Source: Thermomicrobiales bacterium (GTDB taxonomy: Bacteria; Chloroflexota; Chloroflexia; Thermomicrobiales; CFX8). Taken from it: a stretch of 64,000 nt of DNA. Every line of letters begins with the position of its first letter. Within the stretch, counting starts at the first letter, position 1. Where the stretch lies: contig JAMLIA010000008.1 in NCBI GenBank assembly GCA_023954495.1, positions 1 to 64,000 on the forward strand. Reading direction: 5' to 3'. The translations under genes and the position numbers were made by a program. Below, one piece after another: positions 8,559 through 15,737 of the stretch. Under the pieces are notes generated by a model, which was given only the letters and a program-made list of their open reading frames with translations, ran no database searches and was not told where the DNA came from.

Positions 8559-10508
8559 ATGACGACGCAGAGCGCCGGGCAGCGGAATGAACAGGGCTAT
8601 CTGCCGATCGAGGCGTATGGTGCTATCGGGAACGGACATACGATGGCGCTGGTTGGCGCAGATGGGTCGATCGACTGGTGCCCGTTGCCACGCATCGACT
8701 CGCCGTCTGTGTTCGGGCGTATCCTCGATGCCAATATTGGCGGCTTCTGGCAAATCGCCCCGCGTGAGCCGTGGACAGTCACCCGCTCCTATCTGGACGA
8801 CACCAATGTGCTGGTGACGCGCTTCGAGACGGCGAGCGGAGCGGTGGAGCTGATCGACTTCATGCCCTCGATCGCGTTCGGCAGTGATTTCGGCGTTTCC
8901 CAGCGCCTGCGCGACGGCATGATTATTCGCGTAGTGCGCGGCGTCCGTGGCAGCGTGGCTATGCGGATGCAGCTTGCACCACGCTTCGACTATGGGCGTG
9001 AGGTACCCGCCGTGGAGATCGTTCCGAACAAGGGGGCACTCATCGGCGGCGACCGTGGCGCGTTGCGTGTCGCTTCCACAGCCTGGCTCGTGCAGAGAGA
9101 GGCGAGGATCACCGCGCGCTTCACGGTCAACGAGGGCGATCAGGAGATTGTTTCGGCGAACTACCACGACTCCGGAACTGCGGTCTGGTCCGATCTATCG
9201 CGGGAGTTGGCCGAAGAGCTCCTGGTTCGTGAGATCGAAGGCTGGACACGCTGGATCCAGCGCTGCAATTACACGGGTCCGTATGCAGAACACGTGCGGC
9301 GCAGCGCGCTCGTCCTGAAGCTGCTGGATAGCGTGTCCAGCGGTGGGATGGTCGCTGCCGCAACCACTTCTCTGCCGGAAGAGATTGGCGGCGAGCGGAA
9401 CTGGGACTATCGCTATGCGTGGATCCGTGACTCCAGCTACGCGCTGCATGCATTCCATTCGATTGGCTATCGCGACGAAGCCGAAGGGTTTCTGCAGTGG
9501 GTCATTGACACCACTCGCGACGATCCATCTTCGCTCCAGATCATGTACCGCGTTGACGGAACTGGCAATCTCGATGAACAAACGCTCGCCCATCTCGAAG
9601 GGTACATGCGCTCGAAGCCGGTTCGGATCGGGAATGGCGCGCACGCTCAGCGTCAGCTCGACCGCTTCGGCGAAGTGCTCGACGCCGCCTGGGTTCACCG
9701 GCGCTTTGGTGGCGCGATTAATAACGTTCTCTGGAACTATCTGGTCAATGTCACCAAAGTTGTCGAAGAACGCTGGCAGCAGCCGGACGCCAGCATCTGG
9801 GAAGTGCGCAGCGACGAGCGACGGATGACGTACTCCAACGTCATGTGCTGGGTGGCGATGGACCGCGCCATCCGGCTGGCGAAGAAGGACGAGCGCGATG
9901 TGCCGCTGGATGCGTGGCGCGATCTGCGCGATCGCATTCGCGAGGATGTGATGGAGCGTGGCGTCACACCGGAGGGCATCTTCAGCCAGGGGTTCGATGA
10001 CGATGTGCTCGACGCCTCGTCGCTGTCGTTTCCGCTGCGGGGCTTTATTGACGTCGATCATCCGGTGATGAAAGCAACCATCGAGCGGATCATCGACGAG
10101 CTGACCCGGGACGATCTGGTCTGGCGCTACGTCTCGCATCAGGAGCACACGAACGTCGATGGGCTCGAGGGGCACGAAGGTGCGTTCGTGCTGTGCAGCT
10201 GCTGGCTGATTGACTGTCTGGTTGGCCAGGGGGAGCTGGATCGTGCTGAGGAACTGCTCCAGAAACTACTGGCCCGCGCGAACGACCTGGGTCTGTTCTC
10301 AGAGGAGATCGAGAGCCACACGGGTCGATTCCTGGGCAACTTCCCGCAGGCGTTCTCGCACCTCGGCCTGATCAACGCGATCGTGAACCTTGGGCGCGCG
10401 CGTGGGAATGTCGCGCAGGCTCCGGATGGCGAGGGTGGTCATGTCACTGGTGCGATCCCGGGCGGACCAGAAAGCCGCCGGATACGGGATCTTCCGGGTC
10501 TAACATGA
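8559..10508 (+). CDS. Glycoside hydrolase family 15 (glucoamylase/trehalase-like)
   Basis: This is a cytoplasmic glucoamylase-like enzyme of 649 residues that would release glucose or a related unit from alpha-glucans or trehalose by inversion. The N-terminal beta-sandwich includes 'GNGHTMALVGADGSIDWCPL'. The (alpha/alpha)6 barrel follows, with 'GGERNWDYRYAWIRDSSYAL' (substrate-binding Trp, Arg and Asp), 'IWEVR' (candidate catalytic Glu) and 'FSEEIESHTGRFLGNFPQAF' (second catalytic Glu region). No signal peptide is present. The ATG at 8559 has an AGGAGG site seven bases upstream. The last 65 bases overlap the convergent epimerase gene. Bacterial enzymes of this architecture include trehalases as well as glucan 1,4-alpha-glucosidases, so the substrate is uncertain. 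Confidence 0.92.
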   Translation: MTTQSAGQRNEQGYLPIEAYGAIGNGHTMALVGADGSIDWCPLPRIDSPSVFGRILDANIGGFWQIAPREPWTVTRSYLDDTNVLVTRFETASGAVELIDFMPSIAFGSDFGVSQRLRDGMIIRVVRGVRGSVAMRMQLAPRFDYGREVPAVEIVPNKGALIGGDRGALRVASTAWLVQREARITARFTVNEGDQEIVSANYHDSGTAVWSDLSRELAEELLVREIEGWTRWIQRCNYTGPYAEHVRRSALVLKLLDSVSSGGMVAAATTSLPEEIGGERNWDYRYAWIRDSSYALHAFHSIGYRDEAEGFLQWVIDTTRDDPSSLQIMYRVDGTGNLDEQTLAHLEGYMRSKPVRIGNGAHAQRQLDRFGEVLDAAWVHRRFGGAINNVLWNYLVNVTKVVEERWQQPDASIWEVRSDERRMTYSNVMCWVAMDRAIRLAKKDERDVPLDAWRDLRDRIREDVMERGVTPEGIFSQGFDDDVLDASSLSFPLRGFIDVDHPVMKATIERIIDELTRDDLVWRYVSHQEHTNVDGLEGHEGAFVLCSCWLIDCLVGQGELDRAEELLQKLLARANDLGLFSEEIESHTGRFLGNFPQAFSHLGLINAIVNLGRARGNVAQAPDGEGGHVTGAIPGGPESRRIRDLPGLT

Positions 10509-11460
10509 ACGTGGATGTACCGGTCAGGTAACCGCGTCCGGAAATTTCGGGGACGATCGCCGGCGTCCCGGCCACCATCGTTTCGCGCAGCACGCGGCCA
10601 GTGAAGCGCGTGTCGATGATGCTCTCATGGACCCACGGGGTGTTGAGCCCAACCTCGCCGGTGGCATGCAGCCAGGCGAGTCGCGCGGCAGTGCCGGTGC
10701 CGCACGGCGAGCGATCCACCTCGCCGTCAGCGAAGATCGTGACGTTGCGACCGTCCGCGCCAACACTCGGCGTGCCGGTGATGATCGTACCGTAGATCCC
10801 GCGCAGATCCGGCTCGTCCGGGTGGACGACCTCGACTTGCGCTTCGATGGCGCGCTTGATCTCCATGCCGATGTCGATCAGGTCGCGAATATCGTCGCGG
10901 CGGACTTCAAGACCGAGCGCGGCTGCGTCGATCAGCGCGTAGAACGCGCCGCCGAACACGACCGGAACGCGGTGCATACCGCGGGTGGTTTCGACGTCGA
11001 TCCCATCGTTGAAGACGAACGATGGGACGTTCTCAAAGGCAACGGTCTCGACGCGGCCATCGGCGATGGACGCGGTCGCGCGGATGAAACCGGCCGGGGA
11101 GTCGTAGCCAATCGTCGCTGTGTCGCCGGAGACCGGGAACTGGCCGGTCTCGATCAGCACGGTGGTGAGCGCGATGATGCCGTGGCCGCACATCGTCGAG
11201 TAGCCCTCGTTGTGCATGAACAGGACGCCGTAGTCTGCATCGGCCGTCACAGGCGGCGTCAGCAGCGCGCCGTACATATCGGCGTGGCCGCGCGGCTCCC
11301 ACATCAGCGCGCGGCGGACATCGTCGTGCTGCTCTAGCATCTCGCGACGGCGTTCGAGGATTGTCTGGCCGCGCAGTGGCGGTACGCCGGAAGTGATGAT
11401 GCGCAGCGGTTCGCCACCCGCGTGCGCCTCGATTGTCGTCAACATCCGAACCGTTCGCAT
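10444..11460 (-). CDS. Proline racemase family: 4-hydroxyproline epimerase-like
   Basis: This 338-residue PLP-independent enzyme belongs to the proline racemase superfamily. Both catalytic cysteines of the two-base racemase/epimerase mechanism are present: C91 in 'MCGHGII' and C253 in 'DRSPCGTGTAAR'. A trans-3-hydroxyproline dehydratase would carry Thr at the second site, so epimerase or racemase activity is favoured. Active-site 'PRGHADMYG' near residue 56 also fits 4-hydroxyproline epimerases. The 3' end overlaps GH15 by 65 bases on the opposite strand. It faces the MarR gene across a short intergenic region and may share its control, but there is no direct evidence. Confidence 0.9.
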   Translation of the reverse strand: MRTVRMLTTIEAHAGGEPLRIITSGVPPLRGQTILERRREMLEQHDDVRRALMWEPRGHADMYGALLTPPVTADADYGVLFMHNEGYSTMCGHGIIALTTVLIETGQFPVSGDTATIGYDSPAGFIRATASIADGRVETVAFENVPSFVFNDGIDVETTRGMHRVPVVFGGAFYALIDAAALGLEVRRDDIRDLIDIGMEIKRAIEAQVEVVHPDEPDLRGIYGTIITGTPSVGADGRNVTIFADGEVDRSPCGTGTAARLAWLHATGEVGLNTPWVHESIIDTRFTGRVLRETMVAGTPAIVPEISGRGYLTGTSTFMLDPEDPVSGGFLVRPGSHQ

Positions 11461-11528
11461 CGCCGTCTCCCGCTCAATACCGTGTCACTGTGACGTGGGC
11501 CGAACTATACGCGGAGCAATCTCACATC

Positions 11529-11565
11529 GATAGTTGACATATGAACGGTTTAGATATAAACTATC
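11529..11565 (+). promoter_or_regulatory. marR promoter and probable operator
   Basis: A 7-base inverted repeat GATAGTT (11529-11535) / AACTATC (11559-11565) brackets a promoter with -35 TTGACA (11534-11539) and -10 TATAAA (11555-11560). The region is AT-rich in a GC-rich genome. An operator overlapping both promoter elements is what MarR autoregulation would look like. The divergent epimerase start is 69 bases to the left. Confidence 0.65.
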
Positions 11566-11588
11566 ATGAGTGAAGTGAGGAGATGCTG

Positions 11589-12047
11589 GTGAGTGACCAT
11601 GATGGCAGTGCAGTAGTGACGTGGCTCCGACTCATGCGGGTGCATCACCGTATTCAGCAGGCAGCGGCATCACAACTGCGGGACCATGGGCTGACCCTGT
11701 CGCAATTCGACGTTCTTGCGCAGGTCGGTGCTGATGAAGGGCTCACGCAGCAGGAACTCGCTGATCGCTTACTGGTGACGAAGAGCAACGTCTCGCAACT
11801 GCTCGATCGTATGGCCCGGGCAGGGCTGGTCGAGCGCGAGCCGGAGGGGCGGATCTGCCGCCTGCGCCTGACGGAGCAGGGTCGCGTGATACGCGAGGCA
11901 GTACTGCCGCTCCACGAGGCATTGATTACCGAACAATTCGCAGCGCTCGACGTCGACAAGCGCACGACACTGCAGCGCATTTTGCGCGAGTTGGACCAGG
12001 CGCTGGGACGCGCCGATGCCGAGCCGATGATGGCGGCGCGGCACTGA
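11589..12047 (+). CDS. MarR family transcriptional regulator
   Basis: This is a winged-helix dimer of 152 residues. The core reads 'LTLSQFDVLAQVG', then the recognition helix region 'LTQQELADRLLVTKSNVSQLLDRMARAGLV' (given here in family terms; residues 42-75), then the wing 'REPEGRICRLRLTEQG'. I chose the GTG at 11589 because GAGGAG (11577-11582) lies six bases upstream; the ATG at 11583 is too close to it. The gene sits immediately before a ring-cleaving dioxygenase gene. In Bacillus the MarR protein MhqR represses mhqO-type dioxygenases and responds to quinones, so a similar role is plausible here. It probably also binds the dyad in its own promoter. Confidence 0.92.
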   Translation: MSDHDGSAVVTWLRLMRVHHRIQQAAASQLRDHGLTLSQFDVLAQVGADEGLTQQELADRLLVTKSNVSQLLDRMARAGLVEREPEGRICRLRLTEQGRVIREAVLPLHEALITEQFAALDVDKRTTLQRILRELDQALGRADAEPMMAARH

Positions 12048-12064
12048 TGGAGAGGATAACGACG

Positions 12065-13063
12065 ATGCAGCTTGGTGGCATTCATCACGTGACGGCGGTG
12101 ACGACGACCGCTTCGGAGAACGTGGCGTTCTACACCCAGATTCTGGGAATGCGGTTGGTCAAGAAGACGGTGAATCAGGACGACGTGTCGGCCTACCACC
12201 TGTTCTACGCCGACAACGACGGCAATGCCGGGACCGACCTGACGTTCTTCGACTGGGAGTTCGCGGGGCAGCATCAGCCGGCGGTGGGCATGGTCTCGGC
12301 GACGGCGCTGCGTGTTCCGGGGCGCGTGGCTGTTGGGCTGTGGCGCGAGCGGCTGCTGTCGTTTGGCGTGCCGGTTGGTGAGATCGAGGAGCGCAATGGC
12401 AGAGCGTTCATCCGGTTCACCGATCCAGAGGGGCAGCCGCTGGAGATCGTCGACGATCTCGTCGATGGTGGCGATGCGCCGGTTGCGCCGGGCATCCCCT
12501 GGGCAGCCGGTCCGGTATCGGCCGACTGGGCCGTGCGTGGTCTGGAGGGCGTCTCGCTCTCGCTGAAGTCGCTGGCACCGACGGTGGCGATCCTGACGCA
12601 CGCACTCGGATTCCGGCAGGTGGACGAGTATGACGAGGACGGCCATCGGGCGCTAACCTTCGAGGTTGGACCGGGCGGACCGGGCGCTCAGATCCGAGTG
12701 ATCGAGCGGCCGGATCTGGCGCGGCGCGGGATGGTCGGCGGCGGCGGAGTGCATCACATCGCGCTGCGCGTCCCGACCGACGAGGAGCACGTGGCCTGGC
12801 GCGATCGTCTGGCCAGCATCGGCCTCGGCATCACGCCAGTGATCGACCGCTTCTACTTCAAGTCGGCCTACTTCCGCGAGCCGGGCGGTGTCCTGTTCGA
12901 GCTGGCGACCGATCTGCCGGGCTTCGCGGTTGACGAAGATCCCGAGCATCTCGGCGAGTCGCTGGCGCTGCCGCCGTTCCTGGAGCCGCGCCGCGCGATG
13001 ATTGAGGCGGGTCTCAAGCCGATCCGACCGATCGTTCTCGAGCCGGTTGTGCGCACGGCATAG
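12065..13063 (+). CDS. Ring-cleaving dioxygenase, MhqO-like (VOC superfamily)
   Basis: This protein of 332 residues has two glyoxalase/bleomycin-resistance (VOC) domains, like hydroquinone-specific MhqO and other putative ring-cleaving dioxygenases. The metal-site motifs are 'GIHHVTAVT' at the N-terminus, 'VHHIALRV' near residue 230 and 'GVLFELATD' near residue 275, which give the 2-His-1-Glu set. 'GNAGTDLTFFDW' is a family motif. The ATG at 12065 is preceded by GAGAGG; an ATG at 12047 overlaps the MarR stop codon and is possible. It is co-transcribed with marR. A role in quinone or electrophile detoxification is inferred from family and context. Confidence 0.88.
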   Translation: MQLGGIHHVTAVTTTASENVAFYTQILGMRLVKKTVNQDDVSAYHLFYADNDGNAGTDLTFFDWEFAGQHQPAVGMVSATALRVPGRVAVGLWRERLLSFGVPVGEIEERNGRAFIRFTDPEGQPLEIVDDLVDGGDAPVAPGIPWAAGPVSADWAVRGLEGVSLSLKSLAPTVAILTHALGFRQVDEYDEDGHRALTFEVGPGGPGAQIRVIERPDLARRGMVGGGGVHHIALRVPTDEEHVAWRDRLASIGLGITPVIDRFYFKSAYFREPGGVLFELATDLPGFAVDEDPEHLGESLALPPFLEPRRAMIEAGLKPIRPIVLEPVVRTA

Positions 13064-13072
13064 CGCAAGCAC

Positions 13073-13104
13073 AAAGCGGGGTGGCCACGTGGCCACCCCG
13101 CTTT
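13073..13104. terminator. Bidirectional intrinsic terminator
   Basis: A perfect 16-base palindromic stem, AAAGCGGGGTGGCCAC and its complement with no spacer, lies between two convergent genes. On the plus strand it ends in TTTT. On the minus strand it ends in TTTGTG. It can serve both the dioxygenase gene and the lamin-tail protein gene. Confidence 0.85.
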
Positions 13105-13126
13105 TGCGTGTCAACGAGTTGACGCT

Positions 13127-14407
13127 CTATGGGTAGGTGTCTGCGACACGGCCCTGTGCGTCACGCAGCGTGACGGTGTCGCCGTCAGCAACTGACTGGC
13201 AGAGTCCCCAGTACAGGATCGCGTAACGCGACTTGATGACATCCTCGCCGTTGCAGACGTTGACGGTGACGTAGAACCCGGCCTTCACCGTCACGTCCGG
13301 GAACGTGTAGACGTGTCCGTCCTCGTCAGACAGCGTCCAGCCCTGCATGTTGACCGAGCTCTCGAACGGCGTCTTGTTCCAGATCATGATCTGCTCGGTG
13401 GTTGGGCCGGGTGTCTGGACCGACTCGATGATGACAACGTAGCCATCGGTGATCGGGGCGGTCGGTGCTGGTGACGGAGTTGGGGTCGGCGCTGGCTCAG
13501 TCGGCGTCACGATAAGCTGCTGCTCGTCGTAGCGCCAGGCGTAGTAATGCAGGCCGACGTTGCCCGCCTCGACCTGCCAGCCAGCGGAGTTGCCCGGCGT
13601 GTAGGTCAGGCAGCGGCGCTCGAAGCATTGCAGCAGGACATCAGTTGAGACGCCGCCGACAGAGACGATCGTCCAGTACGCCTCGGTGATCGGGTAGCCG
13701 GTTGCGTAGTAGGGATTCTCGAACAGGTTGGCCTCGGTCAGGTTGCCGTTGTCGGAGACCAGGCCGGTCGAGTTCATGAACGACCAGAAGACAGAGGCGA
13801 CGGTGTGGTCGATGCCGGGCACCTGCACGCGCTCGGCAGCAGTGACGCCATATGCGGCGAAGTCACTGACGGTCCCGACGTTGCCGTCGGAATCGACGCG
13901 CTGGCTCAGTACTTCGCCAACCTCGGTCGCTGGCGCTGAGCGCAGGTCGGCGAGATCGGCGTAGGTCGGTCCGTTGTCCGGGCCGGGATCGCCGGCGACC
14001 TGAACTTCGGCTGGGTCGCGCTGGACGAATGTATCGTCGCCGACCTGCATTTCGCCGGTCATCAACTCGACAACCAGCAGGCCGTTGGTAACGTACCAGG
14101 GGCTATCTGCGGCGATCGACGCGTCGTTAGTGACTTCCATGCGTGACTTGTCGAAGTACTGGACAGTGCGCTCGTGGTCCGGCGCCTCGGCGTAGTCTTC
14201 AACGAGCGCAGCGGTGTTGGCTTGCGGTCCCCACATCCATGTTCGGCTGACCGCGCCATCGGCGACGGGCTTGTCCGTTCGTGCCCACGTGCGCTGGAAC
14301 GCCTCGTTGGCCGGTTGCTCGGCAGCGACCTGCGTCTGGACAACAGCTACCAGTAACAGCACGAACGTAAGCGCGAGCGCGATGGCTCGTCTGGGCCGTG
14401 ACAGCAT
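13127..14407 (-). CDS. Secreted protein: FERRCLTYTP module plus lamin-tail domain
   Basis: This exported protein has 426 residues. An N-terminal signal peptide ('RRAIALALTFVLLLVAVVQ') is followed almost at once by the ~257-residue module shared with the proteases at 28.5, 30.4 and 39.7 kb. Hallmarks are 'TWMWGP', 'YFDKSRMEVT', 'WYVTNGLLVVELMTGEMQVG', 'YATGYPITEAYW', 'QCFERRCLTYTP' and 'VEAGNVGLHYYAWRY'. A Pro/Thr/Ala linker then leads to a C-terminal lamin-tail-like (LTD) beta-sandwich ('GYVVIIESVQTPG', 'IWNKTPFESSVNMQGWTLSD', 'GDTVTLRDAQGRVADTY'). There is no catalytic domain. I chose the ATG at 14407 so that the signal peptide begins the protein. The function is unknown; surface binding or anchoring is a guess. 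Confidence 0.85.
   Translation of the reverse strand: MLSRPRRAIALALTFVLLLVAVVQTQVAAEQPANEAFQRTWARTDKPVADGAVSRTWMWGPQANTAALVEDYAEAPDHERTVQYFDKSRMEVTNDASIAADSPWYVTNGLLVVELMTGEMQVGDDTFVQRDPAEVQVAGDPGPDNGPTYADLADLRSAPATEVGEVLSQRVDSDGNVGTVSDFAAYGVTAAERVQVPGIDHTVASVFWSFMNSTGLVSDNGNLTEANLFENPYYATGYPITEAYWTIVSVGGVSTDVLLQCFERRCLTYTPGNSAGWQVEAGNVGLHYYAWRYDEQQLIVTPTEPAPTPTPSPAPTAPITDGYVVIIESVQTPGPTTEQIMIWNKTPFESSVNMQGWTLSDEDGHVYTFPDVTVKAGFYVTVNVCNGEDVIKSRYAILYWGLCQSVADGDTVTLRDAQGRVADTYP
13529..14299 (-). other. Module copy 1 (FERRCLTYTP domain)
   Basis: This encodes the ~257-residue module shared by four exported proteins in the window. Here it follows the signal peptide directly and precedes a lamin-tail domain. 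Both invariant cysteines of CFERRC are present. Confidence 0.85.
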
Positions 14408-14476
14408 ATGGTCGTCCCTTCCCATTCTACGTCAGGTACCGTGGCCGTCGAGAATCGTGGTCAGGGAGAACCGTGC

Positions 14477-14517
14477 CACACGACCAGCGCGACGGCCAAC
14501 GCCGCGCTGGTCGTGTG
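14477..14517 (-). terminator. Terminator of the SIS gene
   Basis: Perfect 15-base arms, CACACGACCAGCGCG (14477-14491) and its complement (14503-14517), enclose an 11-base loop. The hairpin lies 19 bases past the SIS stop codon and before the next gene on the same strand. The T-tract is weak. Confidence 0.7.
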
Positions 14518-14535
14518 ATGGTATTGGTACGCGAT

Positions 14536-15633
14536 CTAGAGTGGGGCGAGCGCGTAGGCGCGGGCGAAGCGCGGGTCGTCGCGGCGGAAGGTATCCGGGT
14601 TCGTGCCGCGGGTGATGGCATACCAGTAGGCCAGCATCTGCAGTGGCACGAGCGTTGTTAGCGCCGAGAACGGCTCGGCGATGGCCGGGACCGTGATCCA
14701 GCCGGCAGCACCCTCGCGGAGCTCGGTCGCCGTGCCGTCGCTGACGACGAACAGATCGAGGCCGAGGTCGCGCGCTGCCAGCCCGAGCTGGATCGTTCGC
14801 GGCTGACCGGCACCCTCCGGCGCGACCAGAATCATCAGATCTTCGGGCTCGACTGAGGTGAACGGGCCGTGCAGCATCTGCTCGACCGGCAGTGCCTCGG
14901 CGTTGATGTAGCTGGCCTCTTTAATCTTCAGCGCTGCCTCCAGCGCCGACACACCTGCGGCACCGGCTCCGGAGAGCCAGACTTTGCGATGACCGGCGTG
15001 GACCTCGGCGAGCGAGCGGATCTGCTGCTCGGCTTCCAGCGCGCCACGCATTGCCGCCGGCAGCTCGCTCGTCAGTGCATCAATGCCGGCCACCGGCGCG
15101 CCAGTTCGGCGTTCGCCGACGGCTCCGGCGATAGCGGTGAGAACGGCGAGCGCCGACGTGTAGGAGATCGTGTAGGTCGCAGAGCCTTCCGGCGCGGTTG
15201 TCGTCAGGACGTGCTGCAAGTCGGTGTGCCGCTGCGCGCCCTCCTCGCCGGTGATCAGCGCCAGCGCCGCCGACGACTCGCGGACACGGTTCAGCGCATC
15301 AACGCTGTAGCTCTTGCGGCCGGTGTGGCTGATGACGATGACGGCGTCGCGGTCGGTCAGCGGGGGGCCGTAGAGGCAGAAGTCGAATGAGTGGCAGGCG
15401 ATGGCGGTCAGTCCGCCGCCGAAAGCCCTGAAGAAGTATTCGCCCATGAGCGCAGCGTGGTAGGACGTGCCAATGCCAACGATCCAGAGGCGATCCAGTT
15501 CGGCGACCGTGGCTGCGAATCGGTCGACTCGCTCGCTGTTTGCGGGTACAACCTGCTCGATTGCATCAGGCTGATCGAACATGTGCTGGTGCATGTTGAA
15601 TGGGTGACTCGTCGGACGTTCCGGTGCGCTCAT
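14536..15633 (-). CDS. SIS-domain sugar isomerase/deglycase, GlmS C-terminal-like
   Basis: This cytoplasmic protein of about 365 residues has two SIS (sugar isomerase) domains like the isomerase half of GlmS but no N-terminal glutaminase domain. 'WIVGIGTSYHAALMGEYFF' and 'ISHTGRKSYSVDAL' belong to the first SIS domain. 'SGAGAAGVSALEAALKIKE' and 'LPVEQMLHGPFTSV' belong to the second, and the latter is the GlmS-type active-site segment. Candidates are an AgaS/FrlB-like aldose-ketose isomerase or amino-sugar deglycase/deaminase. It diverges from a MocR-type regulator, with a long palindrome between them, so it is probably that regulator's target. An in-frame ATG at 15672 is the alternative start. 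Confidence 0.85.
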   Translation of the reverse strand: MSAPERPTSHPFNMHQHMFDQPDAIEQVVPANSERVDRFAATVAELDRLWIVGIGTSYHAALMGEYFFRAFGGGLTAIACHSFDFCLYGPPLTDRDAVIVISHTGRKSYSVDALNRVRESSAALALITGEEGAQRHTDLQHVLTTTAPEGSATYTISYTSALAVLTAIAGAVGERRTGAPVAGIDALTSELPAAMRGALEAEQQIRSLAEVHAGHRKVWLSGAGAAGVSALEAALKIKEASYINAEALPVEQMLHGPFTSVEPEDLMILVAPEGAGQPRTIQLGLAARDLGLDLFVVSDGTATELREGAAGWITVPAIAEPFSALTTLVPLQMLAYWYAITRGTNPDTFRRDDPRFARAYALAPL

Positions 15634-15683
15634 TGAATTCTCATCCCTTTCGATAGTCGCGAAATCATCCATTTCAGCATATG

Positions 15684-15715
15684 CTCAAGTGGCACTAAGT
15701 AAAGGGCCACTTGAG
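15684..15715. promoter_or_regulatory. Palindromic operator between SIS and MocR genes
   Basis: Perfect 10-base arms CTCAAGTGGC (15684-15693) and GCCACTTGAG (15706-15715) are separated by 12 bases. The site lies 23 bases from the mocR start and about 50 bases from the SIS start. A possible -10 TATGCT for the SIS gene lies at its edge on the minus strand. It is the obvious binding site for the adjacent MocR protein. Confidence 0.75.
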
Positions 15716-15737
15716 GCGAAACGTTTGGAGCCACAGT

